Of a stretch of 64,000 bases of DNA, positions 1-9,048 are shown piece after piece. The stretch lies in assembly GCF_019711375.1 (NCBI RefSeq), contig NZ_CP081295.1, positions 2,331,001 to 2,395,000 of the forward strand, written 5' to 3'. The notes under the pieces were generated by a model. It was not told the DNA's origin. It ran no database searches and saw only the letters and a list, made by a program, of their open reading frames with translations. This DNA comes from Qipengyuania aurantiaca (GTDB taxonomy: Bacteria > Pseudomonadota > Alphaproteobacteria > Sphingomonadales > Sphingomonadaceae). Each line of letters opens with the position of its first letter. Within the stretch, counting starts at the first letter, position 1. The translations under genes and the position numbers were made by a program.

Positions 1-1625
1 TGCGCCGCACTCCCGGCCTCTCCTTCACCCGCAACGGCGGCGTGGGCGGCTTCACCGGGGTGAGCCTTCGCGGGTCGGCATCCGAGCAGGTGCTGGTGCT
101 GGTCGACGGCGTCCGCGTGGCGGACCCGGCCGCACCCGGAGGCGGGTTCGACTTCGGCAACCTGCTCCTCTCCAGCGTCGGCAAGTTCGACATCTTGCGC
201 GGCTCGAACAGCACGATCTGGGGCTCCGACGCGATCGGCGGCGTCATCGACGTGACCACCCGCACCGAGACGGGGCTGGAAGGCCGCGTCGAATACGGTT
301 CGCGCGACACGCTCAGCGCCAGCGCGACCGGCGGTTTGGGTGGCGATAGCTATTTCTTCGGCCTTACGGGCTCCTATCTGCACACGGACGGCTTCTCATC
401 GGTCGTGGATGGCGGCGAGCCCGACGGGCTGGAGCAATACGCGCTCGGCGGCGCGGCGTTTTTCGACGTCACGCACAATATCGAGCTTTTCGCCCATGCG
501 AACTGGAGCGAGGCCGATCTCGACCTCGATGGCTTCGCGCCGCCCACCTTCGCCTTTGCCGATACGCTCGATACGCAGGAAACCCAGCGCTACTGGGGCG
601 ATGTCGGGCTGGCCTATTACGGCAACGATCTGACCCTGCGCGCCGCCTTCAGTCTCGCCGACACCGAACGCTACAATTTCGATGGCGATGGCAATGTGAC
701 GTTCGGAGGAGACGGGCATTCCGAACGCCTGCAATTGCGCGGCGAATACCGTGTGCTCGGCCCTCTTACGCTGGCTTTCGGGGCGGAGCACGAGTGGAGC
801 GACTATGTCACTCTCTTCGACGCGCCCGGCTCGATCGAGACGACCGGCGGCTATGCCCAGATCGGCCTCGCTTTCGGGCGGCTGGCCGCGCATGTCGGCG
901 GGCGGATCGACGACCACGAGCTGTTCGGCACCAAGGCGACCTATGGCGCGGACCTGTCTTATGGACTTCGCGACGACTGGCGTGTGCGGGCCAGCCTTGG
1001 CGAGGGCTTCAAGGCACCGACCCTGTACCAGCTGCGCAGTTTCTACGGCAATGCACAGCTCCGCCCCGAGGCGAGCACCAGCGTCGATCTCGGCATCGAG
1101 AAGGGCCAGCGCGGGCAGGGCGTCCATGCGGCGCTCACCGGCTTCCTGCGCACGACCGACGATCTGATTGGCTTCGGCTTCGGACCCGAGCGGCCATTCG
1201 GCGGCTACGAAAACGTGTCGCGGGCGCGCGCCATGGGCTTCGAGCTTGAGGGCGGCTTCGACGTGACGCCGTTCCTTCGGGTCTCCGGCGTGTTTTCGCA
1301 TGTCGATACCGAGGATCGCGACAGCGGTCTCGAACTGGCGCGCCGTCCCGAATATTTCGGCACGCTCTTCGCCGATTGGGAGACGCCTTTCGGGCTAAAC
1401 CTCGGCGGCGATGTGCGGTTCGTTTCGGAAAGCTTCAACGACAACGCGAACATGACGCCGCTCGACGGCTATGAGGTCGTCGACCTGCGCGCCTCCTACC
1501 CGGTGGGTGAACGGTTTGAGCTGTTCGGCCGCGTGGAGAACGTGTTCGATGCGGATTATACGGTCGTGAAAGATTACAACACGCCCGGACGCGGGGCCTT
1601 CGTCGGGCTGAGGGCGCGGATGTGA
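1..1625 (+). CDS. btuB: TonB-dependent outer-membrane receptor, BtuB-like (5' end missing)
   Basis: The reading frame is open from base 3, so the start, signal peptide and TonB box lie before the window; 540 residues remain. The visible part begins in the plug domain (RRTPGLSFTRNGG, then VSLRGSASEQVLVLVDGVRV and YGSDAIGG-like WGSDAIGGVIDVTTR), which is the arrangement of the BtuB/FepA plug. A long beta-barrel with alternating aromatic strands follows and ends near ENVFDADYTV and a GLRARM terminus. The family moves scarce ligands such as cobalamin or iron chelates across the outer membrane using TonB energy. The next three genes encode a complete periplasmic-binding-protein ABC importer with overlapping starts, so they form one operon. 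Cobalamin is the best substrate guess from the binding protein and plug; iron chelate or haem cannot be excluded. Confidence 0.85.
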   Translation, partial: RRTPGLSFTRNGGVGGFTGVSLRGSASEQVLVLVDGVRVADPAAPGGGFDFGNLLLSSVGKFDILRGSNSTIWGSDAIGGVIDVTTRTETGLEGRVEYGSRDTLSASATGGLGGDSYFFGLTGSYLHTDGFSSVVDGGEPDGLEQYALGGAAFFDVTHNIELFAHANWSEADLDLDGFAPPTFAFADTLDTQETQRYWGDVGLAYYGNDLTLRAAFSLADTERYNFDGDGNVTFGGDGHSERLQLRGEYRVLGPLTLAFGAEHEWSDYVTLFDAPGSIETTGGYAQIGLAFGRLAAHVGGRIDDHELFGTKATYGADLSYGLRDDWRVRASLGEGFKAPTLYQLRSFYGNAQLRPEASTSVDLGIEKGQRGQGVHAALTGFLRTTDDLIGFGFGPERPFGGYENVSRARAMGFELEGGFDVTPFLRVSGVFSHVDTEDRDSGLELARRPEYFGTLFADWETPFGLNLGGDVRFVSESFNDNANMTPLDGYEVVDLRASYPVGERFELFGRVENVFDADYTVVKDYNTPGRGAFVGLRARM

Positions 1626-2431
1626 TCCGCTTCCTGCCCCTGCTGGCGCTTGCGCTCGCAGGGTGCGGGGAGGGGGCTCGCGGGCCGGTGGAAGCGGCTG
1701 GTCCGACTATCGTAAGCCTCAACCCCTGCACCGATGCGATCCTGGCCGAGGTGGCGGCGCCCGGCCAGCTGCTGGCGATCTCGCATTACAGCGAGGACCC
1801 GTCCTCCAGTTCGATGACACCGCAGGATGCCGCGCGTTATCGGGCCACCGGCGGGACGGTGGAGGAGGTGCTCGCGCTCGATCCCGATGTGGTCGTGGCG
1901 AGCACGTTCCTTGCGCCTGCCACCCGCGCGGCGCTGGAGGATCTCGGCCTGCGCGTCGTGACTTTCGGGGGCACTGCGACGGTGGAAGACAGCTTTGCGC
2001 AGGTCCGCGAACTTGCCGCGCTGGCCGGATATCCGGCGGCGGGCGAGCGGCTGGTGGAGGAGATCGAGACCGCATTGGCTGAGGCCGAAGGGCAGGGCGA
2101 TCCCGTCGAGGCGGCGCTGTGGCAGCCGGGCGGGATCGTGCCGGGAGAGGCTTCGCTGGTGAGCGACCTGCTCCGCCGCACCGGCTTTTCTAGCTATTCG
2201 GCGGCGCGAGGCATGGCGCAGGCGGATTACCTCTCGCTCGAACAGGTCGTGGCCGATCCGCCGCAAGTGCTTTTCGTGGCGGGCAGCGAAAGCGGGCAAC
2301 GTCACCCGGTCCTGGCCGAGGTCGAGGGGATGCGGCAGGAAAGTTTCGACACGCGGCTGCTCTATTGCGGCGGGCCGACGATCCTGCGCGCCGTGCGCTT
2401 CGTGCATTCGGTAAGGGAGCGCGTGTCATGA
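1622..2431 (+). CDS. btuF: Periplasmic binding lipoprotein of a cobalamin-type ABC importer (BtuF-like)
   Basis: This 269-residue protein starts at GTG 1622, overlapping the receptor's stop codon. It has a hydrophobic leader with a lipobox (LALAGC), so it is probably a lipid-anchored periplasmic protein. The motif IVSLNPCTDAILAEV near residue 30 is the typical first strand of BtuF/FhuD type helical-backbone binding proteins, followed by an EEVLALDPDVVVAS segment and a VTFGG strand. It should capture the ligand released by the receptor and deliver it to the permease. Its stop overlaps the permease start (ATGA), indicating translational coupling. Substrate is inferred as cobalamin from family resemblance; other corrinoids or siderophores are possible. 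Confidence 0.82.
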   Translation: MIRFLPLLALALAGCGEGARGPVEAAGPTIVSLNPCTDAILAEVAAPGQLLAISHYSEDPSSSSMTPQDAARYRATGGTVEEVLALDPDVVVASTFLAPATRAALEDLGLRVVTFGGTATVEDSFAQVRELAALAGYPAAGERLVEEIETALAEAEGQGDPVEAALWQPGGIVPGEASLVSDLLRRTGFSSYSAARGMAQADYLSLEQVVADPPQVLFVAGSESGQRHPVLAEVEGMRQESFDTRLLYCGGPTILRAVRFVHSVRERVS

Positions 2432-3381
2432 ACCGCGCCACGCTGATCTTTGCGCTGCTTCTCCTTTTCGCGCTCCCGCTGTCGCTGCTGGCGGGGCGCG
2501 TGTGGATCGATCCGGCGAGTACCCCCAACGCGGCGCTGATCCTTGGCGAGCTGCGCCTGCCGCGCGCCGTGCTGGCGCTGGTCGTGGGCGGAGGCCTCGG
2601 CGCGGCGGGGGCGGCGATGCAGGGCTATTTACGCAATCCGCTGGCCGATCCCGGTCTCTTCGGTATCGCGCCCGGCGCGGCGCTTGGGGCGGTCGTGGCG
2701 CTGTGGTTCGGCTATGCGGCGAGCGCGTGGTTGCTGCCGCTCTTCGCGCTGGTCGGCGCAGGCGGTGCGATGGCTCTGCTGGCCGCGATTGCCGGACGCA
2801 CGGGAGGTATCGCGCTATTCACGCTGGCGGGCCTGATGGTGGCGAGCCTTGCGGGCGCGCTGACCGCGCTGGCGATCAGCATGGCGCCCAACGCCTTTGC
2901 GATGAGCGAGATCGTGCTGTGGCTGAACGGCGCGCTGACCGACCGCAGCTGGCGCGAGGTCTGGCTGGCGGCTCCGCTGGTCGCGCTGGGCGTGGCGCTG
3001 CTCTGGCGTAGCGGGCGCTCGCTCGACGCGCTGACGCTGGGCGAGCCGGTCGCGCGGTCGCTCGGCATCGACACTTCGCGCCTGCTCTGGCTGCTCATTC
3101 TCGGCATCGGCCTCACCGTGGGGGCGAGCGTGGCGGTGGCGGGCATCATCGGTTTCGTCGGCCTCATCGTCCCGCACCTCGTCCGCCCATTGACGGACCG
3201 CCGCCCCTCGCAATTGATCGTGCCGAGCGCACTGGCAGGCGCTCTGCTGGTGCTGGTGGCGGACAGCCTCGTGCGGGTTCTTCCGCTGGTGACGGAACTA
3301 CGGCTCGGCATTGCGCTGAGCCTGCTCGGCGCGCCCTTCTTTCTGTGGCTGCTGATCCGGATGCGGAGGGGGCTGGTATGA
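2428..3381 (+). CDS. btuC: FecCD-family ABC transporter permease (BtuC-like)
   Basis: The 317-residue protein is strongly hydrophobic with about ten predicted membrane helices, the usual size and topology of the BtuC/FecCD/FhuB permeases. Family motifs visible include LRLPRAVLALVVGGGLGAAG with AAMQGYLRNPLADPGLFG (the conserved Q-x3-RNPLADP-x-LG region) and GFVGLIVPHLVR near the C-terminus. The ATG at 2428 overlaps the preceding TGA and makes a hydrophobic N-terminus begin at once, which is why it is preferred to an in-frame start 63 bases earlier inside the binding-protein gene. It forms the inner-membrane channel for the ligand held by the upstream lipoprotein. Confidence 0.88.
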   Translation: MNRATLIFALLLLFALPLSLLAGRVWIDPASTPNAALILGELRLPRAVLALVVGGGLGAAGAAMQGYLRNPLADPGLFGIAPGAALGAVVALWFGYAASAWLLPLFALVGAGGAMALLAAIAGRTGGIALFTLAGLMVASLAGALTALAISMAPNAFAMSEIVLWLNGALTDRSWREVWLAAPLVALGVALLWRSGRSLDALTLGEPVARSLGIDTSRLLWLLILGIGLTVGASVAVAGIIGFVGLIVPHLVRPLTDRRPSQLIVPSALAGALLVLVADSLVRVLPLVTELRLGIALSLLGAPFFLWLLIRMRRGLV

Positions 3382-4100
3382 CGCTCGCAGCGAACAACGT
3401 CTCGCTCGGCGAGCGACTTCACAACATAACTTGCGCACTGCGACCGGGCGAGATCACCGCGATCTGCGGCCCGAATGGCGCGGGCAAATCCTCGCTCCTG
3501 CAGGCGCTGGCGGGCCTCCTTCCTATCGACAGCGGGGAGGTCACACTCGACGGTGAGCCGCTTGCCGGCCACGCACAGCGCGCCAAACGCATCGGCTATC
3601 TCCCGCAGGCACCCGAGATCGCCTGGGACGTGACCGTCCGCAGCCTGGTCGAACTGGGCCGCATTCCGCACCGCGACGCGGCCGGCGCGCCGGTCGAGGC
3701 CGCCATCGCAGCGCTGGACCTCAACGCGTTCGAGCAACGCCGCGCGCAGACGCTTTCGGGCGGCGAACAGGCGCGGGTCCTGCTCGCGCGCGTGCTGGCG
3801 GGCGAGCCCGAATGGATACTCGCCGACGAGCCGCTGGCCGCGCTCGACCTCGCGCACCAGTACGCCCTCATCGGCCATCTGCGCGTATCGGCAGGCGAGG
3901 GGCGGGGCGTCCTCGTCGTGCTCCACGATCTCGCCATGGCGCGGAACCATGCCGACCGCGTGCTGGTGCTCGATCAGGGGCGGCTCGTGGCCGATGCCGC
4001 GCCGTCGGAGGCGCTGTCCGTCGAGCGCATTGGCGAGGTCTGGGGCGTGGGGACTGAGTGGCTCGGCGAGGAAGGAAAACGGGCACTCGCCAGCGCGTGA
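3378..4100 (+). CDS. btuD: ABC transporter ATP-binding protein (BtuD-like)
   Basis: A 240-residue nucleotide-binding subunit. The Walker A sequence GPNGAGKSSLLQ lies near residue 35, the signature LSGGEQARVLLAR near 132 and Walker B WILADEPLAALD near 153, with the switch histidine in VVLHDLAMA near 184. All catalytic motifs are intact, so it should power import through the neighbouring permease. Its ATG overlaps the permease stop (ATGA), completing a four-gene coupled operon. It is the usual length for the FecE/BtuD group. Substrate assignment depends on its partners. Confidence 0.88.
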   Translation: MTLAANNVSLGERLHNITCALRPGEITAICGPNGAGKSSLLQALAGLLPIDSGEVTLDGEPLAGHAQRAKRIGYLPQAPEIAWDVTVRSLVELGRIPHRDAAGAPVEAAIAALDLNAFEQRRAQTLSGGEQARVLLARVLAGEPEWILADEPLAALDLAHQYALIGHLRVSAGEGRGVLVVLHDLAMARNHADRVLVLDQGRLVADAAPSEALSVERIGEVWGVGTEWLGEEGKRALASA

Positions 4101-4114
4101 GGCGTTGGGTCCCC

Positions 4115-4411
4115 ATGGATCGCACAACACTTCAGAACGACTGGTTCGACCTCACCCGCGAACGGATGCCCCAGGCTGCGCAGGCGCGCGGATGGCCAGT
4201 GCGGTTCGACCATTGTTTTCAGCGCATCCTGCTCGACAACGCGGTTGGTGCAAAGTGGAATGAGCAAATTCCTGCGCCCGCCTATCGCAACGCGCCGGAC
4301 GAGATCTTGCAGCGTGCCGTCGCGCTTGGCCGTGCGGCCATGGAAGGCACGGAAGACCTTGCCGAGCTCAACCGCAACTCGCTCGGTTTTCGCGGGAAGC
4401 TGAAGCCTTGA
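4115..4411 (+). CDS. Small conserved protein of unknown function after the importer operon
   Basis: This 98-residue protein starts at ATG 4115, 14 bases after the ATPase gene; an in-frame start at 4058 would add a basic tail overlapping the ATPase gene and is less likely. The sequence is a soluble, aromatic-rich small domain (NDWFDLTRERMP, RFDHCFQRILLDN, YRNAPDEILQRAV, LNRNSLGFRGK) with no signal peptide or membrane helix. I do not recognise a characterised family with certainty. Proximity suggests co-transcription with the importer, but a role in corrinoid metabolism is only inference. Confidence 0.6.
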   Translation: MDRTTLQNDWFDLTRERMPQAAQARGWPVRFDHCFQRILLDNAVGAKWNEQIPAPAYRNAPDEILQRAVALGRAAMEGTEDLAELNRNSLGFRGKLKP

Positions 4412-4422
4412 AACCATCAAAA

Positions 4423-4450
4423 AGCCGGACACCCGCAAGGATGCCCGGCT
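4423..4450 (-). terminator. Rho-independent terminator, mainly for the subtilase gene
   Basis: An inverted repeat of nine pairs with one mismatch (AGCCGGACA against TGCCCGGCT) encloses a 10-base loop. Read on the minus strand it is followed by CTTTTTGATGGTTT, a good uridine tract, just past the end of the protease gene. It lies between convergent genes and may also stop plus-strand transcripts of the importer operon. Confidence 0.65.
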
Positions 4451-4484
4451 CGAGTTGCGACCCTTTGTGGGCTTGTTTTTAAAC

Positions 4485-5636
4485 TTATTTGATCCCGATG
4501 ACGTCGGGGTTGTTGTCCCGGTCGCCGCTCACCGTGCCGCCGTAGCGGACCGAGCGCTGCAGGATCAGGCCGGCGAGGTGCGGCGCGGCCATCGAGGTGC
4601 CCGAGAGATAGGCGTAACCACCGTTGAGGTAGGTCGAGACGATGTCCACGCCCGGCTCGGCCACGTCGATCGGCGGGTTGCCGTAGTTGGAAAAGCTGGC
4701 GAAGCGGTCGTTGCTGTCGCTGGCCGACACCGTCCAGATGTAGGTCCCGTTGACGCGTCCCGGCGACGAATAATTCGCATTCATCGCCTCGTTACCGGCA
4801 GCAAGGGTGAAGTAGATGCCGCGGTTCGAAGCGCGTAGCACGGCGTTGTCGAGCGTGGAGCTCGTGCCGCCGCCAAGGCTCATGTTCACGACATCGCCCG
4901 GTGAAGCATAGCGATAGGTGTGGTCGACCGCTGCAAGGACGGCGGAATTCGAACCCTCGCCGCTTGCACCGAAGACGCGAAGCGACACGACCGGCGCACC
5001 CGGAGCCACGCCGACGACACCCGCACCATCGCCCTTAGCAGCGATCGTGCCGGCAACGTGTGTACCGTGACCATTGCCGTCACCGGTGCTCGACGTACCC
5101 GACACGAAGCTGCGCGAACGGCCGCGGTCGATGTTGAGATCCGGGTGGTCGGCGATCCCGCTGTCGATCACCCATGCGCGGCGGAAACCCGAACCCGTGC
5201 CACCTCCGACACGCGCAACACCCCAAGGAGTGTAATCGGCCGTGATGCTGACGTCCCTGGTCGGCTTTCCGCGCTGCTTGGTGGCGATTGCCATGACCTG
5301 GTCCTGCTCGCACGACTCGATCGCCGGATTGCCGTTCATGACGCGGCCAATCGCGTGATCGGGAATCTGCAACGCAAAACCCTTCACGGCGCCGGTGTAG
5401 ACGTGCTTGATACGCCCCTGCCCGCGATTGGCGGCGCGGCCTGCTTCCTGCGCCACGGCATTGCCGGGGGTGTTGAAGTTCATGGTGCAGATCCAGCTGC
5501 CCGAAATCTTCTGGCCGGCACGCTCGATGGCTGGGTTTACCCGTTCTTCACCGGCGCGCAAGCTGGCTCCGTTCTGGGCGATAAGGGTCGTCGGGATGGC
5601 GGCAAGCACCATCGCCGTGAGAAGCGACTTCTTCAT
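4485..5636 (-). CDS. Secreted subtilisin-like serine protease (peptidase S8)
   Basis: The 383-residue precursor has a signal peptide (MKKSLLTAMVLAAIPTTLIAQ), an I9-like inhibitory propeptide region (about residues 45-120) and an S8 catalytic domain. The triad is visible: Asp158 in VIDSGIADHPDL, His190 in GHGTHVAGTIA and Ser348 in SGTSMAAPHLAG, with the oxyanion Asn282 in LAAGNEA. It should be exported, self-processed and digest extracellular or periplasmic proteins. The ATG at 5636 is chosen because GGGAG lies 9 to 13 bases upstream; an in-frame TTG at 5651 would put that ribosome site inside the gene. The gene is monocistronic with a terminator after it. No extra C-terminal sorting domain is present. 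Confidence 0.93.
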   Translation of the reverse strand: MKKSLLTAMVLAAIPTTLIAQNGASLRAGEERVNPAIERAGQKISGSWICTMNFNTPGNAVAQEAGRAANRGQGRIKHVYTGAVKGFALQIPDHAIGRVMNGNPAIESCEQDQVMAIATKQRGKPTRDVSITADYTPWGVARVGGGTGSGFRRAWVIDSGIADHPDLNIDRGRSRSFVSGTSSTGDGNGHGTHVAGTIAAKGDGAGVVGVAPGAPVVSLRVFGASGEGSNSAVLAAVDHTYRYASPGDVVNMSLGGGTSSTLDNAVLRASNRGIYFTLAAGNEAMNANYSSPGRVNGTYIWTVSASDSNDRFASFSNYGNPPIDVAEPGVDIVSTYLNGGYAYLSGTSMAAPHLAGLILQRSVRYGGTVSGDRDNNPDVIGIK

Positions 5637-5959
5637 TGTTTTTTCTCCCAAAATTGCGAGTTTCCACTCGCCGTTTCAGGAGTATGTGTAAGGCAATGTT
5701 TGCCAAGCCTGTTTTGTCGCTGCGCTGCAGCAATGTAACGAGTTGCCTCGCTTGCAATTCCCGATTGTTTCAGTGAGATGAACGGAAATTGTATAAAAAC
5801 GACATTTAGAAAAACGATCTGCTTCGGATGAACGTTCACTTCCGAAACATACTAATTTTTGCGTCTTTTTTGCCGCAGTTTCTGAAAACTTCATCTTAAC
5901 CAAGTGCGGCCTTGACGAAAGCGACAGTTGATACGTGCTTGCCCTAAGGGCGAGCGTAT
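5637..5959. other. Intergenic region holding the subtilase promoter
   Basis: About 320 bases upstream of the minus-strand protease gene, noticeably richer in A and T than the surroundings, with runs such as AAATTGTATAAAAACGAC and TTTTTTGCCGC. No open frame with coding character was found. It is the likely promoter region of the protease gene; no specific operator could be assigned. Confidence 0.4.
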
Positions 5960-5984
5960 CGGGGCGGCCTTGGCAGCCGCCCCG
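5960..5984 (-). terminator. Strong GC hairpin after the M3 peptidase gene
   Basis: A perfect nine-pair stem (CGGGGCGGC with GCCGCCCCG) and a seven-base loop lies 10 bases beyond the peptidase stop codon. No uridine run follows on the minus strand, so it may act as a weak or factor-assisted terminator or as a 3' stabilising structure. Confidence 0.5.
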
Positions 5985-5994
5985 ACAAACAGAA

Positions 5995-8247
5995 TCACAT
6001 ACCGGCATCGCCGATAGTGGCTGGACCGTCGTCCGAAACCGCGCTGTCCGCCGCCTCATCGCCGGCGACAAGGCCGCGGGCTTCGAGCATCGGGGTCACG
6101 TCAGGGGCGCGACCGGCGAAGTTTTCGAACATCTTGAAGTAGTCCATCGTGCCGCCGCGGCTGAGCACGGTAGCGCGGTAGTGATCGCCATTGGCGCGGG
6201 TCAGTCCACCGTTCTCGAGGAACCACTTGCGGCTATCGCGGTCGAGCATTTCGGTCCACAGATAGCTGTAATAGCCTGCCGAATAGCCGGTCGGGCCACT
6301 GAAAATGTGGTTGAAATAGGTGCTACGATAGCGCGGCGGGACGAGGTCGATCTCCAGACCCAGCTCCTCCAGCGAATTGCGTTCGAAGGCGCTGACCTTC
6401 TCCGGCGTATCGAGCGCGGCGGCTTCTTCGGGCGAGAGCGCGGCCCACTTCATGTCCAGCAGGGCGGCTTCGACGACTTCGCCGAAATCGTAGCCCTGGT
6501 TGAACTTGGACGCGGCCTCGATCCGGTCGACCATCGCCTGCGGGATGGTTTCGCCGGTCTGGTAGTGCTTTGCGTAATTGCGCAGCACATCGGGGTAGGT
6601 TGCCCACATTTCGTGGACCTGGCTCGGATATTCGACGAAGTCGCGTGCCGTGGCCGTGCCCGAGAGGCTTTCGTAGCGCTGGTCGGCGAAGAAGCCGTGC
6701 AGCGCATGGCCGAACTCGTGGAAGGTCGTGTTGACCCAGTCGAAGCTGACCAGCTGCGGTTCGCCCGCGGGCGCCTTCGGGATGTTGAGCACATTGTAGA
6801 TCACCGGCTTGGTGCCCCACAGATGGCTCTGGTCGACGAAGTTGCTCATCCACGCACCGCCGCGCTTGGAAGGGCGCTGGAACGGGTCGAAGTAGAACAG
6901 GCCCAGTTCGCTGCCGTCGCGGTCGAACACGGTGTAGGTCCACACGTCGGGGTGATAGACCGGCAGGTCCGTGCGGCGTTCGAAGGTCAGGCCGTAGAGC
7001 TTTTCCGCCATGTAGAAGACGCCGTCTTCCAGCATCGTGTCGAGCTGGAAATACTCCATCATCGCGTCTTCATCGAGCTCGTACTGCTCGGCCTTGATGC
7101 GGTTGGCGTAGCGATACCAATCCCATGGCTTCACTTCATAATTGCCGCCATCGGCTGCGATGGCCGCGTTAAGCATTGCGGCTTCGCGGCGCTGCGTCGC
7201 GGCGAGCGCCGGGACCATCTGTTCCATGAAGTCGAGCGCGGTCTCGGGGGTCTCCGCCATGCGGTCCCACATCGCGTAGGTCGCCCAGTCCGGCTTGCCG
7301 AACAGAGCGGCCTTTTCGGCGCGCAGTTCGGCGATACGGGCGATGAGGAGGCGCGTGTCGATATCGGTCGTGCCGTCGGCGCGGTGATAGCTTGCCATGA
7401 ACAGCTTCTCGCGCGCGGCGCGATTAGTCATGCTCGGCAGAAGCGGCTGCTGCGTCGTGTTCTGCAGCGCTATGGCGTATTTGCCTTCGTGGCCCAGTTC
7501 AGCCGCGAATTCGGCCGCCGAGGTGATGTCGGCGTCCGAAAGGCCAGCAAGGTCGCTGCGGTTGTCGAAGATCACCGGCTGATCCGCCATGGCATCCTTG
7601 GCCTGCTGGCTGAATTCGGTGGTCAGCGTGGACAGTTCGGTGTTGATCGCCTTCACGCGTTCACGCTGCGTCTCGGTCAGGAGCGCGCCGGCCTGCACCA
7701 TGCTGTCATAGGTGTTTTCGAGCAGCGTCGCGTCTTCGGGCGTCATCGTCATCGCGGCGCGGTTGTCGTAGACGGCCTTCACGCGGGCGAAGAGCGCGGG
7801 ATCGAGGGTGATGCTGTCGCTATGCGCGGTCAGCAGCGGGCTGACTTCGGTGTTGATTTCGTCAAGACGGTCGGTGGTGTTCGAGCCGGTCAGCGCGAAG
7901 AAGACCCGCGAGACGCGGCCGAGCATGCGGCCGGACTTTTCGTAAGCGACAATCGTGTTTTCGAATGTCGCCGGAGCGGGGTTGGCCTTGATCGCCTCGA
8001 TTTCGGCCTTCTGGATCGCCATGCCCTGGCGGAAAGCGGGGAGGTAGTCGTCCTCCGAAACGGCTTCGAAATCGGGTGCGAGGAACGGTAGGTCGCTGTC
8101 GGCAGCGAAATAGCCGGTGCCCTTGGGGATCGAAACCGCGGCGTCCACGGCGGCGTCGGCGATGGGGTCCATTTCTCCTCCGGGAGCGGTGGTGCAGGCG
8201 GACAGAAGGGCGGCTGCGGCGGTGGTGGCCAGAATATGGGCCTTCAT
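5995..8247 (-). CDS. dcp: M3-family zinc peptidase, peptidyl-dipeptidase Dcp-like lipoprotein
   Basis: A 750-residue protein with a lipobox (AAALLSAC, Cys at about 18), so probably lipid-anchored in the periplasm, unlike cytoplasmic E. coli Dcp. The catalytic zinc site is complete: H510-E-F-G-H514 in TTFHEFGHALHGFF and Glu539 in DFVEYPSQ. The substrate-binding tail motif GYSAGYYSYLW is present near residue 660. The length matches Dcp/oligopeptidase A (about 680 to 720) plus the leader. It removes dipeptides from the C-terminus of short peptides and presumably works in peptide scavenging together with the neighbouring subtilase. A GGAG site lies 5 bases before the ATG. Confidence 0.92.
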   Translation of the reverse strand: MKAHILATTAAAALLSACTTAPGGEMDPIADAAVDAAVSIPKGTGYFAADSDLPFLAPDFEAVSEDDYLPAFRQGMAIQKAEIEAIKANPAPATFENTIVAYEKSGRMLGRVSRVFFALTGSNTTDRLDEINTEVSPLLTAHSDSITLDPALFARVKAVYDNRAAMTMTPEDATLLENTYDSMVQAGALLTETQRERVKAINTELSTLTTEFSQQAKDAMADQPVIFDNRSDLAGLSDADITSAAEFAAELGHEGKYAIALQNTTQQPLLPSMTNRAAREKLFMASYHRADGTTDIDTRLLIARIAELRAEKAALFGKPDWATYAMWDRMAETPETALDFMEQMVPALAATQRREAAMLNAAIAADGGNYEVKPWDWYRYANRIKAEQYELDEDAMMEYFQLDTMLEDGVFYMAEKLYGLTFERRTDLPVYHPDVWTYTVFDRDGSELGLFYFDPFQRPSKRGGAWMSNFVDQSHLWGTKPVIYNVLNIPKAPAGEPQLVSFDWVNTTFHEFGHALHGFFADQRYESLSGTATARDFVEYPSQVHEMWATYPDVLRNYAKHYQTGETIPQAMVDRIEAASKFNQGYDFGEVVEAALLDMKWAALSPEEAAALDTPEKVSAFERNSLEELGLEIDLVPPRYRSTYFNHIFSGPTGYSAGYYSYLWTEMLDRDSRKWFLENGGLTRANGDHYRATVLSRGGTMDYFKMFENFAGRAPDVTPMLEARGLVAGDEAADSAVSDDGPATIGDAGM

Positions 8248-8394
8248 GGTTTCTCCAGTTTTATCTCAGGTGCTGCATGCCAACGCGCGAGATCGCAGGT
8301 TGGTTGCAAATGCGACAGAATGTGCGGGAGCCTAGGTAGCCGACAGTAACAAGGGCTGAACGTCCAACCGCACAGGGTCTTCGATAGACGGCGT

Positions 8395-9048
8395 TCAGCT
8401 CCCTTCCAACGCCTCGCCCTGACCGCGTTCGGCCTGGTTGCGCGCCGCGAGCGCGGCCTCTTCGAGCGCCTGGTTGTTGACCGTCATCACCTTGGGCTGG
8501 CCGCTGTCATCGACCACCAGCCACAGCGAACCCAGCTCGAAAAAAGCCCCCTGGTCCTTCTCGACCGTCATTTGCGACAGGTCGAGCCGCTGCAGGAGGT
8601 CGAGCATCCGCTCATCGAAGATATCGTCGAACAGGGTATCGATCTGTGTTTCGGTCAGTTCGTGCCGATTGCCCGCGTCGTCGATGTATAGGAGGGGGAT
8701 ACCGACCTGCTCGAGGATGCGCGCGCGGTCGCCGCTACGGGCCGCATCGCGAAGCGCCGAAATGGCGGCTTCGAACTGGCTGGGGCTGGTCCCGGTCGCA
8801 CAGGAAATCGCGCCGCCTTTCACCGCATCGTGCTGCTTGTCGAACTCGATGTCGGGATCGTCCTGCTCCGACCAGACCATCAGCAGGCAATTGTCGCCCG
8901 GGTCGGGCTCGGCCTGCGCTTCCACCGCGCGTAGCAGCTGCTCGCTCGGCGGATCGTCACCTACCACTTCCTCGGTCACCGGCGAACAGGCCGCAAGCGG
9001 CGCTGCGAGCAGGATCGTGCAGGTTGTGCGGATGCGGGAGAGGGTCAT
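8395..9048 (-). CDS. Hypothetical lipoprotein
   Basis: A 217-residue protein beginning MTLSRIRTTCTILLAAPLAAC, a clear lipoprotein signal with a lipobox cysteine at about residue 21. The start ATG overlaps the stop of the upstream ThpR-like gene (ATGA), so the two are coupled. The mature part is acidic, with a cysteine pair (NCLLMVW and ISCATG), a helical segment and a small strand-rich end (FELGSLWLVVDDSGQPKVM). I do not recognise the family. Earlier in-frame starts would overlap the upstream gene extensively and lack a signal peptide. Confidence 0.72.
   Translation of the reverse strand: MTLSRIRTTCTILLAAPLAACSPVTEEVVGDDPPSEQLLRAVEAQAEPDPGDNCLLMVWSEQDDPDIEFDKQHDAVKGGAISCATGTSPSQFEAAISALRDAARSGDRARILEQVGIPLLYIDDAGNRHELTETQIDTLFDDIFDERMLDLLQRLDLSQMTVEKDQGAFFELGSLWLVVDDSGQPKVMTVNNQALEEAALAARNQAERGQGEALEGS

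Noticed and set aside
5935..8091. Very long open frame antisense to the M3 peptidase gene
   Set aside because: It mirrors codon positions of the peptidase, shows compositional bias of antisense GC-rich DNA and no domain motifs; the peptidase on the other strand has intact catalytic residues.
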